NCBI GenBank assembly: GCA_020444175.1
Contig: JAHLLM010000014.1
Location: 1 to 64,000 of the forward strand
From: Desulfobulbaceae bacterium
Lineage (GTDB): Bacteria; Desulfobacterota; Desulfobulbia; Desulfobulbales; SURF-16
Direction of reading: 5' to 3'
Length of the DNA stretch: 64,000 nucleotides
The translations under genes and the position numbers were made by a program. The notes below the pieces were generated by a model, which was not told the DNA's origin, made no database searches, and was given only the letters and a program-made list of their open reading frames with translations. Of the stretch, positions 53,336 to 62,176 are shown one piece after another. Position 1 is the first letter of the stretch. Each line of letters opens with the position of its first letter.

Positions 53336-54267
53336 GCGTAGCCATGAACTGTAACGATTGCCAGAAACTGTTCTCCCTTTATTTAGACAATGAAATTGAT
53401 CAACATAACAAGTCTTTAATGGAAGCCCATTTTCATTCCTGCCCGGATTGCAAAATGGAATGGCAGGCTTTCAGGAACACCGTTGCCTTTTTAAGGGATA
53501 TGCCGATGCCCGACGTCCCTTCAGGATTCCTTACCGGCATCCATGACAAACTTTCAAAAGAAACTCCGTGGACGAGGTTTAAAGGATGGCTCGCAGGAAC
53601 AGGACAGCACAAAGTTGCCATACCAACGGCATTTGCCATGCTTGCTGTTGGATTTGCCACGGCCTATCTGGTCCAGAATTTTCCGGTTTCACAACCAGGG
53701 ACGGAAGCTCCCCTGCAGCAGGCCGGCATTGAGAAAACAGCACAAAAAATTGTTGTAGCACAAAATAAAACTCAGAAGACGGAATCAGACGACGCCTATT
53801 ATCCGGGAGTCCCCCTTTTATCGGAATATGAAGATTCCCAGGAGCTTACGCCCATACATCAATTTGCCATGGTTCCCAGAAAAACCAGAGAGCAGCTTGT
53901 TCCGCAGGTCGATTTTGTCTCAACACACACAGGAATAGCATCTTCCTCCTATTTACACGCGCCGCTCACCTCTTTTTCAGGATTTCGCAAAGCCCCTGTT
54001 GCTATCAATCCTGACTTGCTGATAACCCTACACTCTGCAGGAAACGGAGAGCATCTGGAAACGATCCGACAAATTATGCAATCACCACTGTGGCAGGCTG
54101 AGGTCTATAACGAAAACACCCTGCTGCTTTCTGTGCCGGCAAGCAACTTTAATAAACTTCACAAGATCTGTTGCCAGAAAGAAACCTCCTTTTCCCCTTC
54201 GTATGCAGGCAGCAACCATTACTTTACCCCCAAAAGGATGCTGACCGTAGCTGTAAGGCTTGATTAA
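53332..54267 (+). CDS. Anti-sigma factor with zinc-finger (zf-HC2) domain
   Basis: 311 aa from the GTG at 53332, overlapping the sigma gene stop; an ATG at 53344 is also possible. The N-terminal zf-HC2 domain has HFHSCPDC (the HxxxCxxC motif near residue 37), which binds the sigma factor. A transmembrane segment (AIPTAFAMLAVGFATAYLV) is at about residues 100-120. The remaining 190 residues are periplasmic, including a variable region. Release of the sigma factor probably depends on proteolysis under envelope stress, by analogy with RseA. HtrA downstream fits this theme. Confidence 0.85.
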   Translation: MSVAMNCNDCQKLFSLYLDNEIDQHNKSLMEAHFHSCPDCKMEWQAFRNTVAFLRDMPMPDVPSGFLTGIHDKLSKETPWTRFKGWLAGTGQHKVAIPTAFAMLAVGFATAYLVQNFPVSQPGTEAPLQQAGIEKTAQKIVVAQNKTQKTESDDAYYPGVPLLSEYEDSQELTPIHQFAMVPRKTREQLVPQVDFVSTHTGIASSSYLHAPLTSFSGFRKAPVAINPDLLITLHSAGNGEHLETIRQIMQSPLWQAEVYNENTLLLSVPASNFNKLHKICCQKETSFSPSYAGSNHYFTPKRMLTVAVRLD

Positions 54268-54385
54268 AAAATCATTTTTTGCAAGAATATGTCTCTGACA
54301 AAAAATGGAGCTTTTACTGCTTTACGATTCGCAGCACAGAACAGTGCTTCTTATCTGCATTCTTTTTGTCGGTCGCCTTGCAAAC

Positions 54386-54545
54386 TTTTTTGACGGTCCC
54401 GCATTTTACGCTCCTTGATAGAAAAAACGCTCGACCGCCTCTAACTACACAGTCGTTTGCTAATTATTTTTACCCAGTCGGGATGGCCAATGCCGCAGGT
54501 TTTTTTTTACTCTCAGAGGCCATAAATTCGAGTTCATCAATTTCT
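54386..54545 (-). repeat. MITE-like element, family 1, copy F
   Basis: The ends are TTTTTTGACGGTCCCGCATT (from about 54386) and, at the other side, GGCCATAAATTCGAGTTCATC. Middle blocks match copy A: GGATGGCCAATGCCGCAGG followed by a long T-tract. It fills half of the anti-sigma to htrA gap. Confidence 0.72.
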
Positions 54546-54580
54546 CACTTATAAAAATTTAAAATGTTAAGGATTACGCT

Positions 54581-55999
54581 ATGCTTAAACCTCTACAAAA
54601 ACCCATTATCGCTGCAACCCTGCTGAGTTTAATCGTTTTTCTTCTGTCAATGCCGGCTATGGCCGCACGGCCGGACACCTTTGCCGATCTGGTAGAAAAA
54701 TACGGCGACACTGTCGTTAATATCTATACAACACAAACGGTGAAGGAATCACCACGTCCTCAACTGCCCTTTTCCCAGCATCCCGACATGCCGGAATTTT
54801 TCCGAAAATTTTTTGAACAACCGGGTCTCGGGGAAAATCACCCTGGCAGAACTATGAAACGAACAAGCCTCGGTTCCGGCGTTATCACCTCATCAGACGG
54901 CTATATCGTTACGAATAATCATGTCATTGAAGAAGCTGACGAAATCAATGTCCGTTTTGCCAATCACGAAGAGTATGAAGCAAAAATAATCGGTCGCGAC
55001 GAAAAAACAGATGTTGCCCTTATCAAAATTGAGCCCAAAGCCCCCCTGCCCTATGTCACTTTCGGAAACTCAGACACACTGAGGGTCGGAGACTGGATCA
55101 TCGCCATCGGCAACCCTTTTGGTTTTGAGCAGACCGTTACCGCCGGCATCGTCAGTGCAAAGGGGCGCTCACTCGGCGGAGGCGCCTACGAAAACTTCAT
55201 CCAGACAGATGCTTCAATTAACCCCGGAAATTCAGGTGGTCCCCTTTTTAATCTCGATGGTGAAATGGTGGGAATCAGTACCGCTATCTACAGCCGCAGC
55301 GGCGGGAATATCGGCATAGGCTTTGCCATCCCTGTCAATATGGCCAAAAACGTTATCAAACAGCTTAAAGAAACAGGAAAAGTCACCCGCGGCTGGCTGG
55401 GTGTCATGATTCAGCACGTAAATCAGGATCTTGCCAAACAGTTTGGTCTTGAAAAACCCATTGGAGCGCTGGTCGGTGAAGTCTCACCGGGCAGTCCGGC
55501 AGAGGAAGCAGGCATTAAACCGGGTGACATTATCATCGCCTTCAACGGCAAAGAAATTTCCCAGATGACCATCCTGCCGACAGTGGTTGCCCAGACACCT
55601 GTGGGAGAAAAAGCCACTGTTACCGTGTTCCGCGACGGTAAAAAGAAGAAACTCAACATCACCGTTGGCAAACTTCAGGAAGAAGAGATGAAGGAAGACG
55701 CGGTGGAAGAGAATACAACCCTCGGACTCACCGTGCAGGAACTGACGCCGGAAATTGCTGCGTCCCTTAAACTGAGCGAAAAGGAAGGAATCATTGTCTC
55801 CAATGTTGAAATTGGTTCTGCTGCAGCAAACGCGGGCATGCGGCGAGGAGATCTTATCCTTGAAGCAAATCGACAGGAGATTAAAAACCTGGAGGATTAC
55901 AGTGATGCCATGAGCAAGATTGATAAAGAATCAAGTATTCTTTTCCTGATCAAAAGAAAGAATCACACCAGGTTCATTGTTGTGGAACCTGAAGGGTAA
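54581..55999 (+). CDS. HtrA/DegP-type periplasmic serine protease
   Basis: 472 aa. The signal peptide is residues 1 to about 28 (cleavage after AMA). The trypsin-like catalytic triad is His114 (TNNHVIEE), Asp144 (KTDVALIKI) and Ser218 (NPGNSGGPLF). Two PDZ domains follow at about residues 270-365 and 385-470, the second ending in LFLIKRKNHTRFIVVE. The family is a protease/chaperone for misfolded envelope proteins. It is codirectional with the sigma/anti-sigma pair, 313 bp upstream, but separated by a MITE-like element, so it may have its own promoter. Confidence 0.94.
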   Translation: MLKPLQKPIIAATLLSLIVFLLSMPAMAARPDTFADLVEKYGDTVVNIYTTQTVKESPRPQLPFSQHPDMPEFFRKFFEQPGLGENHPGRTMKRTSLGSGVITSSDGYIVTNNHVIEEADEINVRFANHEEYEAKIIGRDEKTDVALIKIEPKAPLPYVTFGNSDTLRVGDWIIAIGNPFGFEQTVTAGIVSAKGRSLGGGAYENFIQTDASINPGNSGGPLFNLDGEMVGISTAIYSRSGGNIGIGFAIPVNMAKNVIKQLKETGKVTRGWLGVMIQHVNQDLAKQFGLEKPIGALVGEVSPGSPAEEAGIKPGDIIIAFNGKEISQMTILPTVVAQTPVGEKATVTVFRDGKKKKLNITVGKLQEEEMKEDAVEENTTLGLTVQELTPEIAASLKLSEKEGIIVSNVEIGSAAANAGMRRGDLILEANRQEIKNLEDYSDAMSKIDKESSILFLIKRKNHTRFIVVEPEG

Positions 56000-56012
56000 A
56001 AAAAGCGACTCA

Positions 56013-56088
56013 AGTGAGCTGAGGTGACTGTAATATGCCGTTCCATTTGATGTGGGGCATGCCAATTCCTTTAGTCACTTCGCTCACT
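56013..56088. terminator. Long imperfect hairpin downstream of htrA
   Basis: AGTGAGC (56013-56019) with GCTCACT (56082-56088), GTGACT with AGTCAC, and ATGCC with GGCAT (56035-56039 with 56056-56060) make a branched or interrupted stem. A T-run follows at about 56097. It is a plausible htrA terminator, and its GTGACT/TAGTCAC words resemble the hairpin at 23142. Confidence 0.55.
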
Positions 56089-56115
56089 GTTAAAATTTTT
56101 TTCCATTTCCCAGGT

Positions 56116-56159
56116 AGGCTGTTGAAAACGAAGCAAGCGCAGTAATTTTTCAACAGCCT
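56116..56159. repeat. Perfect 13-bp palindrome beside a transposase remnant
   Basis: AGGCTGTTGAAAA (56116-56128) and TTTTCAACAGCCT (56147-56159) are exact complements around an 18-nt centre. It lies 5 bp beyond the 3' end of the degenerate Y1 transposase. REP-associated transposases usually act on such single-strand hairpins. Confidence 0.75.
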
Positions 56160-56164
56160 TGCTG

Positions 56165-56440
56165 CTAGAAACCCGCATGTAATGGATTCAATTCCACGCA
56201 CCGGATGCAGGCAAGCAGATATTCACCTGCATTGATCTGGCCTTCTTTGTAGCGGCCTCTCCAGAACGAATCACTTCGTTTCCCCCTCTAGCTAACATAG
56301 CTGGGTCGTCTTGCAACCGGCAATCCGTTTCATGAGCAAATCCAAATTTTCAATTTGCTCTACCTAATCGATAACAGGATAGACATGATAGCTCATCAGA
56401 CAGTAAGCGTAAACTTTACATTCCAACTCAATTTTCCATT
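56165..56440 (-). pseudogene. Degenerate REP-associated/IS200-like Y1 transposase
   Basis: The minus strand encodes recognisable blocks in broken frames. One is VYAYCLMSYHVYPVID, matching the Y1 transposase HUH region; the second histidine is a tyrosine here. Another, in a different frame, is GRYKEGQINAGEYLLACIRC followed by VELNPLHAGF, matching the family's C-terminal signature. Stops and a frameshift lie between. No other intact part was found. The gene is inactive. The rest of the 596-bp gap (56441-56595) shows nothing beyond a possible extension of the remnant. Confidence 0.72.
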
Positions 56441-56595
56441 TTCGGAGATTATCGCTGAAAAAACCTTCCACTTTGGTATAGAATTGCGATAAAAAGATAT
56501 GAGGGTTATACGTCAGCGCCACCTAGGGAGTAGACCAAGATGCCAGGAAACGTTTGAGGAGGTGTTGGTTCGGGCTTGAGTGAGGAGGGCACACT

Positions 56596-59500
56596 ATGAC
56601 CACGGAATCAAAAAACACAACCCGAGATGCGGAGCAGGCCGGAGCAGAGCTCGAGGCCCTCAGGCAAAGCGAAGCCAAGTTCCGCGCTTTTTTTGAAAAC
56701 GGTCCTGAATACTGCTACATGGTTTCAGCTGAGGGGATCGTTCTTGACGTCAACCGCTCCGCTCTCGACATTCTGGGATACAGGCGCCAGGAACTGGTAG
56801 GGAAGCCAATCAAAAGCATTTATGTTCCGGAAGAGCTTCCCAGAGTCAGCCGCCTCTTTGAAAGATGGAATCAGACCGGCATCCTGAAGGACGAGGAACT
56901 GGTTATCCGGACCAAATCCGGGGAGAGGCGAACCATCCTGCTCAGCGTCAGCGCCGTGAAGAATGAAGCCGGCGACATCCTGCACTCCATCTCGGTCCAA
57001 CGGGATGTGACCGACCGGAAAAAAACAGAAGAAAAGCTACAACAAACAGCAACCCGGCTTAGGGAGGCCCAGCGGATCGCCCATATCGGCAGCTGGGAGC
57101 TGGATCTGATCAATAATACTCTCACCTGGTCGGATGAGATCTACCGGATTTTCGAAATCGATCCCGAAAAATTCAGCCCCTCGTATGAAGCCTTTCTCGA
57201 TACTGTCCATCCTGAAGACCGTAAGGCAGTGGATCGGGCCTTTACTGATTCGCTCAAGTCCCGTATTCCTTATTCAGTCGACCATCGTCTCCTCTTTCCC
57301 GACGGACGGATCAAGCATGTTCACGAACAGTGCGAGACCTTTTACGATGCCGAGGGTAGACCGCTGCGTTCAGTGGGAACTGTGCAGGACATCACCGAAC
57401 GGAAACTGGCAGAGGATGCTGAGCGCCGTTTAAACCGGGAACTGCGCGCCATCAGCAACTGCAATCAGACCTTGATGCGGGCCACAGACGAGCAGAGTCT
57501 GCTCAATGAGATCTGTCGCATTATCTGTGACGAAGCCGGCTATCTCCTTGCCTGGGTCGGTTTTGCCGAGCAGAACGAGGCTAAAACCATTCGTCTTGCT
57601 GCCCATGCCGGATTCGACCGGGGATATATTTCCCAAGCGAAAATCACCTGGGCCGACACCGAACTGGGACGTGGACCGTCCGGAATCGCCATCCGGAGCG
57701 GAAAAATCTGCTGCATCCAGGACTTCTCCACCGATCCCAAGGCCGCCCCCTGGCGGGACAATGCCCTGGCGCGCGGTTATCGTTCAAGCATCGCGCTCCC
57801 CCTCAAAGACGATGAAGACAAAACCTTCGGGGTTCTCAGCATCTACTCCCAGGAAGCCTCTGCCTTCACCCCGGATGAAATCCGGATTCTGGAAGAGCTG
57901 GCCGGCGACTTGGCCTTCGGTATCAACGTGCTGCGGGCACGAATCGAACACAAGGAGGCTGAAGAGGAGCTGGCTAAAGCCCATCAGCTGCTGGAAACCA
58001 TCTTCAACCATACCCACATCATGGTGGCCTATCTCGACCCCGACTTCAACTTTATCCGGGTCAACCGTGCCTATGCGCAAGCCGACCAAAGGAATCCTGC
58101 GTTTTTCACCGGTAAAAACCACTTTGACCTCTATCCCAATGTTGAGAATGAAAAAGTTTTCAGAAAGGTGGTGGAGAGCGGGGAAGGCTATTTTACCTTT
58201 GGCAAACCGTTTAAATATACTGAGTATCCGGAGCGAGGGGTCAGCTTCTGGGACTGGAGTCTGACGCCCCTTAAGGACTCGGGAGGCAAGGTCACCGGTC
58301 TGATCTTTACCCTGCAGGACGTCACCGACCGCATGCTGGCCGAAGAGGAACGGCTGACCCATCTTCACTTCTTTGAAAGTATGGACATGGTCAACCGGGC
58401 AATTCGGGGAACCAGTAATCTTGAACAGATGATGGACGATGTCCTTGATGTCGCAGTGAAGATTTTCGACTGTGACCGCGCCTGGCTCCTCTATCCATGC
58501 GATCCCGGTGCCGCTTCCTGGCAGATCCAGGTTGAACGTTCCCTGCTGGAATATTCCGGTCTTCTCCCCTTGGGAACCGAGTTTGCCATGGAGCCCCTAA
58601 CCTCCGAGTTAATGCGCACCGTATTAAACGCGGGTCGCCCGGTGCGGTCCGATCCGCAATCAGATTATCCTTTGGCGGCAGACGATGCGGAGCGGTTCGG
58701 CTATAAGTCCCGGATTTCCATGGCGCTGCGCCCCAAAACCGGTAAACCCTGGATGTTCGTACTGCACCAATGCTCTTACCCCAGGGTCTGGAAACAGCAG
58801 GATGAGCGTCTTTTCCAGGAAATCGGACGCAGACTCTCCGATGGACTGACCAGCCTGCTGAGTTACCGGGACCTGCGGCAGAACGAGGAATTCCTCACCA
58901 ACATCATCGAAAACATCCCGGACATGATCTTTGTCAAGGATGCGGAGACATTACGGTTTGTGCGTTGCAATCAGGCGGGCGAAAGACTGCTTGGGTATTC
59001 CCGGGAGGAAATGAAAGGCAAAAATGATTATGATCTCTTCCCAGAGGAAGAAGCTCAATTTTTTACGGACAAAGACCGCGAGGCGCTGAAGCGAAAGATA
59101 CTGGTCGATATTCCAGAGGAGCCTATCCGTAACAGAGACGGGCAGAAACGAATCATTCATACCAAAAAAATCCCGATCCTCGACCAGGCAGGCAATCCCA
59201 GATACCTTCTCGGCATATCAGAGGATATAACCGAACAACGAAAGATGAAGGAACGGCTGCGGGAAAAGAAAATGTTTATTCGCAACATTCTTGAGACCGT
59301 GGATGAAGGCTTTATCGTGGTGAATCGAGAGTACCGGATTCTGTTGGCAAACAGGGCGTTCTGCCGTTTTGTCGGACTTCCCGAGGAACAGGTAGTGGGG
59401 CGGCATTGTTACGAGGTTTACAACCATCTTGACATTCCCTGTTTTTTAGCCGGCAGTGACTGCGCGGCGAAGAGGACCTTTGAAAGCGGAAAACCCCATA

Positions 59501-60786
59501 CCGCTTCGCATTCCCATATAGTGGACAGCGATAAACATTATGCCGAGATCCGCTCCTATCCATACAGCGAAGTGTCAGGAAGGGTTGAAACCGTCATCGA
59601 AACGATCACCGATCTAACGGAAACGAAAAAACTGGAGGAACAGCTGCGCCATGCCCAAAAGCTTGAGGCACTAGGGACCCTGGCTGGAGGGATCGCTCAT
59701 GATTTCAATAATATATTAAGTGTAATCGTCGGCTACAGCGACATGATGGAAATGAACCTGTCCTCGGACGACCCGGCTCGTCCTTATCTCCAGGAAATCC
59801 TGGCAGCATCCAAACGCGCTGCCAGGCTCACCCAGGCACTGCTTATCTTCAGTCGGAAGCAGATTGCGGAACTCATGCCGATTGATCTGAATGAAGTTGT
59901 AAGCGGCATGAAAAAAATGGTCTTCAGGATCATCGGCGAAGACATCCAAACCGTTGTTGAACTTGAACCGGTACCGCTGATCGTCATGGGCGATTACGGG
60001 CAGCTGGAGCAGGTACTGATGAACTTTGCAACCAACGCCAGGGATGCCATGCCCCAGGGCGGCACATTGACCATCGAGACGCAGTTCTGCAATATCGATG
60101 AAAAATTCATTCAACACCACGGCTTTGGCAGCCCTGGAGAATTCGCCCTGATTTCAGTGAAAGATACCGGCCAAGGAATGGAAGACCAGACCAGGGAAAA
60201 AATTTTCGAACCTTTTTTTACCACAAAGGAACTCGGTAAGGGAACGGGACTGGGGTTGTCGATCATTTACGGAATTATCAAACAGCACCACGGCTATATC
60301 AGTTGCTCCAGCGAACCCGGCAAGGGAACCGTTTTCCAGGTATACCTGCCAATTATCAGAAAAGAGGCACCCAGGCCCGACGTAAACGAACTCAGTCATG
60401 TACAGGGCGGCACCGAAACGATACTGATTGCCGACGACGACGAGCATATCCGCAAAGTCACCAGAACACTGCTTGAGAACCGGGGGTACAAGATCCTGGA
60501 AGCCATGGATGGCCAGGAGGCCGTAAATATCTACAGGGAGCATTGTGACGATATCCAGCTTGTTCTGCTGGATATCGTCATGCCGAGAAAAAGCGGCAGG
60601 GAGGCTTTTGAGGAGATGAGGGAAATCAGGCCCGGACTGAAAGTGCTTTTTGTCAGCGGTTATAGTGAAAACACCCTGGAAATGCAAAAAGTCATGGAAC
60701 GCGGACAGCCTTTACTGCAAAAACCGGTTAAACCGAGGGAGCTGCTGGCCAGGATGCGGGAACTGCTGGATAAAAAAGAAAGCTGA
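56596..60786 (+). CDS. Soluble multi-PAS/GAF hybrid histidine kinase with receiver
   Basis: 1396 aa with no transmembrane segment. Domains in order are: PAS at about residues 25-140, PAS at 155-270, GAF at 285-440, PAS at 455-590, GAF at 600-755, PAS at 765-885, PAS at 890-1015, then a HisKA-type dimerisation helix with His1035 in [14 protein letters not shown], HATPase_c ([19 protein letters not shown]) and a C-terminal receiver with Asp1326 in [11 protein letters not shown]. The last PAS contains two close Cys (CFLAGSDC) that could sense redox or a metal. An intramolecular phosphorelay is likely and no partner regulator adjoins. GGAGG precedes the ATG. It lies immediately after the transposase scar. 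Confidence 0.92.
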   Translation: MTTESKNTTRDAEQAGAELEALRQSEAKFRAFFENGPEYCYMVSAEGIVLDVNRSALDILGYRRQELVGKPIKSIYVPEELPRVSRLFERWNQTGILKDEELVIRTKSGERRTILLSVSAVKNEAGDILHSISVQRDVTDRKKTEEKLQQTATRLREAQRIAHIGSWELDLINNTLTWSDEIYRIFEIDPEKFSPSYEAFLDTVHPEDRKAVDRAFTDSLKSRIPYSVDHRLLFPDGRIKHVHEQCETFYDAEGRPLRSVGTVQDITERKLAEDAERRLNRELRAISNCNQTLMRATDEQSLLNEICRIICDEAGYLLAWVGFAEQNEAKTIRLAAHAGFDRGYISQAKITWADTELGRGPSGIAIRSGKICCIQDFSTDPKAAPWRDNALARGYRSSIALPLKDDEDKTFGVLSIYSQEASAFTPDEIRILEELAGDLAFGINVLRARIEHKEAEEELAKAHQLLETIFNHTHIMVAYLDPDFNFIRVNRAYAQADQRNPAFFTGKNHFDLYPNVENEKVFRKVVESGEGYFTFGKPFKYTEYPERGVSFWDWSLTPLKDSGGKVTGLIFTLQDVTDRMLAEEERLTHLHFFESMDMVNRAIRGTSNLEQMMDDVLDVAVKIFDCDRAWLLYPCDPGAASWQIQVERSLLEYSGLLPLGTEFAMEPLTSELMRTVLNAGRPVRSDPQSDYPLAADDAERFGYKSRISMALRPKTGKPWMFVLHQCSYPRVWKQQDERLFQEIGRRLSDGLTSLLSYRDLRQNEEFLTNIIENIPDMIFVKDAETLRFVRCNQAGERLLGYSREEMKGKNDYDLFPEEEAQFFTDKDREALKRKILVDIPEEPIRNRDGQKRIIHTKKIPILDQAGNPRYLLGISEDITEQRKMKERLREKKMFIRNILETVDEGFIVVNREYRILLANRAFCRFVGLPEEQVVGRHCYEVYNHLDIPCFLAGSDCAAKRTFESGKPHTASHSHIVDSDKHYAEIRSYPYSEVSGRVETVIETITDLTETKKLEEQLRHAQKLEALGTLAGGIAHDFNNILSVIVGYSDMMEMNLSSDDPARPYLQEILAASKRAARLTQALLIFSRKQIAELMPIDLNEVVSGMKKMVFRIIGEDIQTVVELEPVPLIVMGDYGQLEQVLMNFATNARDAMPQGGTLTIETQFCNIDEKFIQHHGFGSPGEFALISVKDTGQGMEDQTREKIFEPFFTTKELGKGTGLGLSIIYGIIKQHHGYISCSSEPGKGTVFQVYLPIIRKEAPRPDVNELSHVQGGTETILIADDDEHIRKVTRTLLENRGYKILEAMDGQEAVNIYREHCDDIQLVLLDIVMPRKSGREAFEEMREIRPGLKVLFVSGYSENTLEMQKVMERGQPLLQKPVKPRELLARMRELLDKKES

Positions 60787-60898
60787 GAATCACCCTATGG
60801 GGGAAATATTTCGACACCCTGCTGATCTTTTCATTGCCCCCAAAATTGTTTTTTATCAAAAAATGTCAAGGCCGGCTTTTGCACTTTCAGTCACTTCC

Positions 60899-62176
60899 CT
60901 AAAACCCTTCCACCGCTCTCAATATCTTAAAGTAATTGGCGAAAACATCGCTTTTTGCCGCCACATAGTTTTCATGGGCCCGGGACAGATTTGCAGCAGC
61001 ATCCAGCATGTCTGTCTCGGTGACCAGACCTTCCTGATAGGAAAGCTTTGTCACCCGCACATTCTCTTCAGCCTGGCTGATACCGGTTTCGGCAACCTGC
61101 ACGCTTTCGCCACTGACTTCAAAATCGTAAAAAAGATTTTTCAGCTCTGTCCGCAGCTCACTTTCCAGTTCGCCGAGCTCATGCTTCAAGGCGCGCATTT
61201 CATTTTTTACCATGCCGATCTTTGCACTCTTGCCAAAACCGTCAAAAAGATTGACTGAAAGCACCAACTGGGTACGTATCTCTTCATCATTACTGCCACT
61301 GAGAAGACTACTGCCACCGTCGCTGCCGCTGCCGTTCAGGTAATGGTCATCGTATTTCTGATAACTGCTGACAAGATCAACCTTGGGGTAATACCCGGCA
61401 TACTGGGCTCGTACCTGGGCGTCGGCTGCCTTGATCAACTCTTTTACAACCTGGACTTCGCTTCTCTTGGCCAGCATTTCCGCCTCATAGTCCCCAGTCC
61501 GGTCAAGAACCGGCTGCTGATCAAACTCACGGAACTGCAACTGATCAAACTGAACAACATCATTTATTCCCCGCTGCAGAAGCTGAATCCCTTTTTTTAC
61601 CCCAGCCTCAGCTCTTTTCAGGTCAATAAGGGCATTATCCAGATCTACTTTTATCTTCAGAAGATCATTTTTTTTAATCAGCCCGACGTCATACCTGTTT
61701 TTGCCATCCTGATACATTTTTTCAAGGGCGGCATGGTAGTCTCTGGTCACCTGAAGATTGGCTTTTTGATTAAACAGAAAAACATACTGCAGGGCAACAT
61801 CAAGCTGTATATCCTGTTTTATACCTGCAAGCCTTAAATCCTCTGCCTTCTGCTCCAGCTCTGCAGACTGAATGTTGTACTTATCCTTGAATCCTGAAAA
61901 AAGATTCCAGCTCACAGCTCCGGAAACAACACTGTTTTCACTGCTCTCATACAGTGTTTCGTCCTTCAGATTGGACATGGAATAGGAAATATCCATTGAT
62001 GGATAATAGCTGCTTCTGGCCAGCCGGAGGTTCTGTTCGCTCCTTTTAAGATTGGCTTCATAGCGTGCGATGATTTCCCTGTTTGTCACAGCCTTGTGCT
62101 GCAGTTCTTTCAGGGATGCGGCACCGGCCGCATCTGCCAGTAGCAGTATAATCAAAACCAGATTAAACAGTTTCAC
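60899..62176 (-). CDS. TolC-family outer-membrane efflux protein
   Basis: 425 aa from a GTG at 62176 with AAGGAG 8 bp upstream; the longer TTG start is inside that ribosome-binding region. The signal peptide (FNLVLIILLLADAAGAA) is followed by two homologous helical halves with the typical NLRLARSSYYPS and AQVRAQYAGYYPKVDLVSSY segments. It forms the outer-membrane channel of a tripartite pump. It overlaps the stop of the RND gene by 14 bp, so they form an operon. A periplasmic adaptor is not visible but would be upstream, beyond the window. Confidence 0.88.
   Translation of the reverse strand: MKLFNLVLIILLLADAAGAASLKELQHKAVTNREIIARYEANLKRSEQNLRLARSSYYPSMDISYSMSNLKDETLYESSENSVVSGAVSWNLFSGFKDKYNIQSAELEQKAEDLRLAGIKQDIQLDVALQYVFLFNQKANLQVTRDYHAALEKMYQDGKNRYDVGLIKKNDLLKIKVDLDNALIDLKRAEAGVKKGIQLLQRGINDVVQFDQLQFREFDQQPVLDRTGDYEAEMLAKRSEVQVVKELIKAADAQVRAQYAGYYPKVDLVSSYQKYDDHYLNGSGSDGGSSLLSGSNDEEIRTQLVLSVNLFDGFGKSAKIGMVKNEMRALKHELGELESELRTELKNLFYDFEVSGESVQVAETGISQAEENVRVTKLSYQEGLVTETDMLDAAANLSRAHENYVAAKSDVFANYFKILRAVEGF

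Noticed and set aside
59712-60687. Minus-strand frames inside the large kinase gene
   Set aside because: They follow codon-position bias of the plus-strand gene and have no homology-like features.
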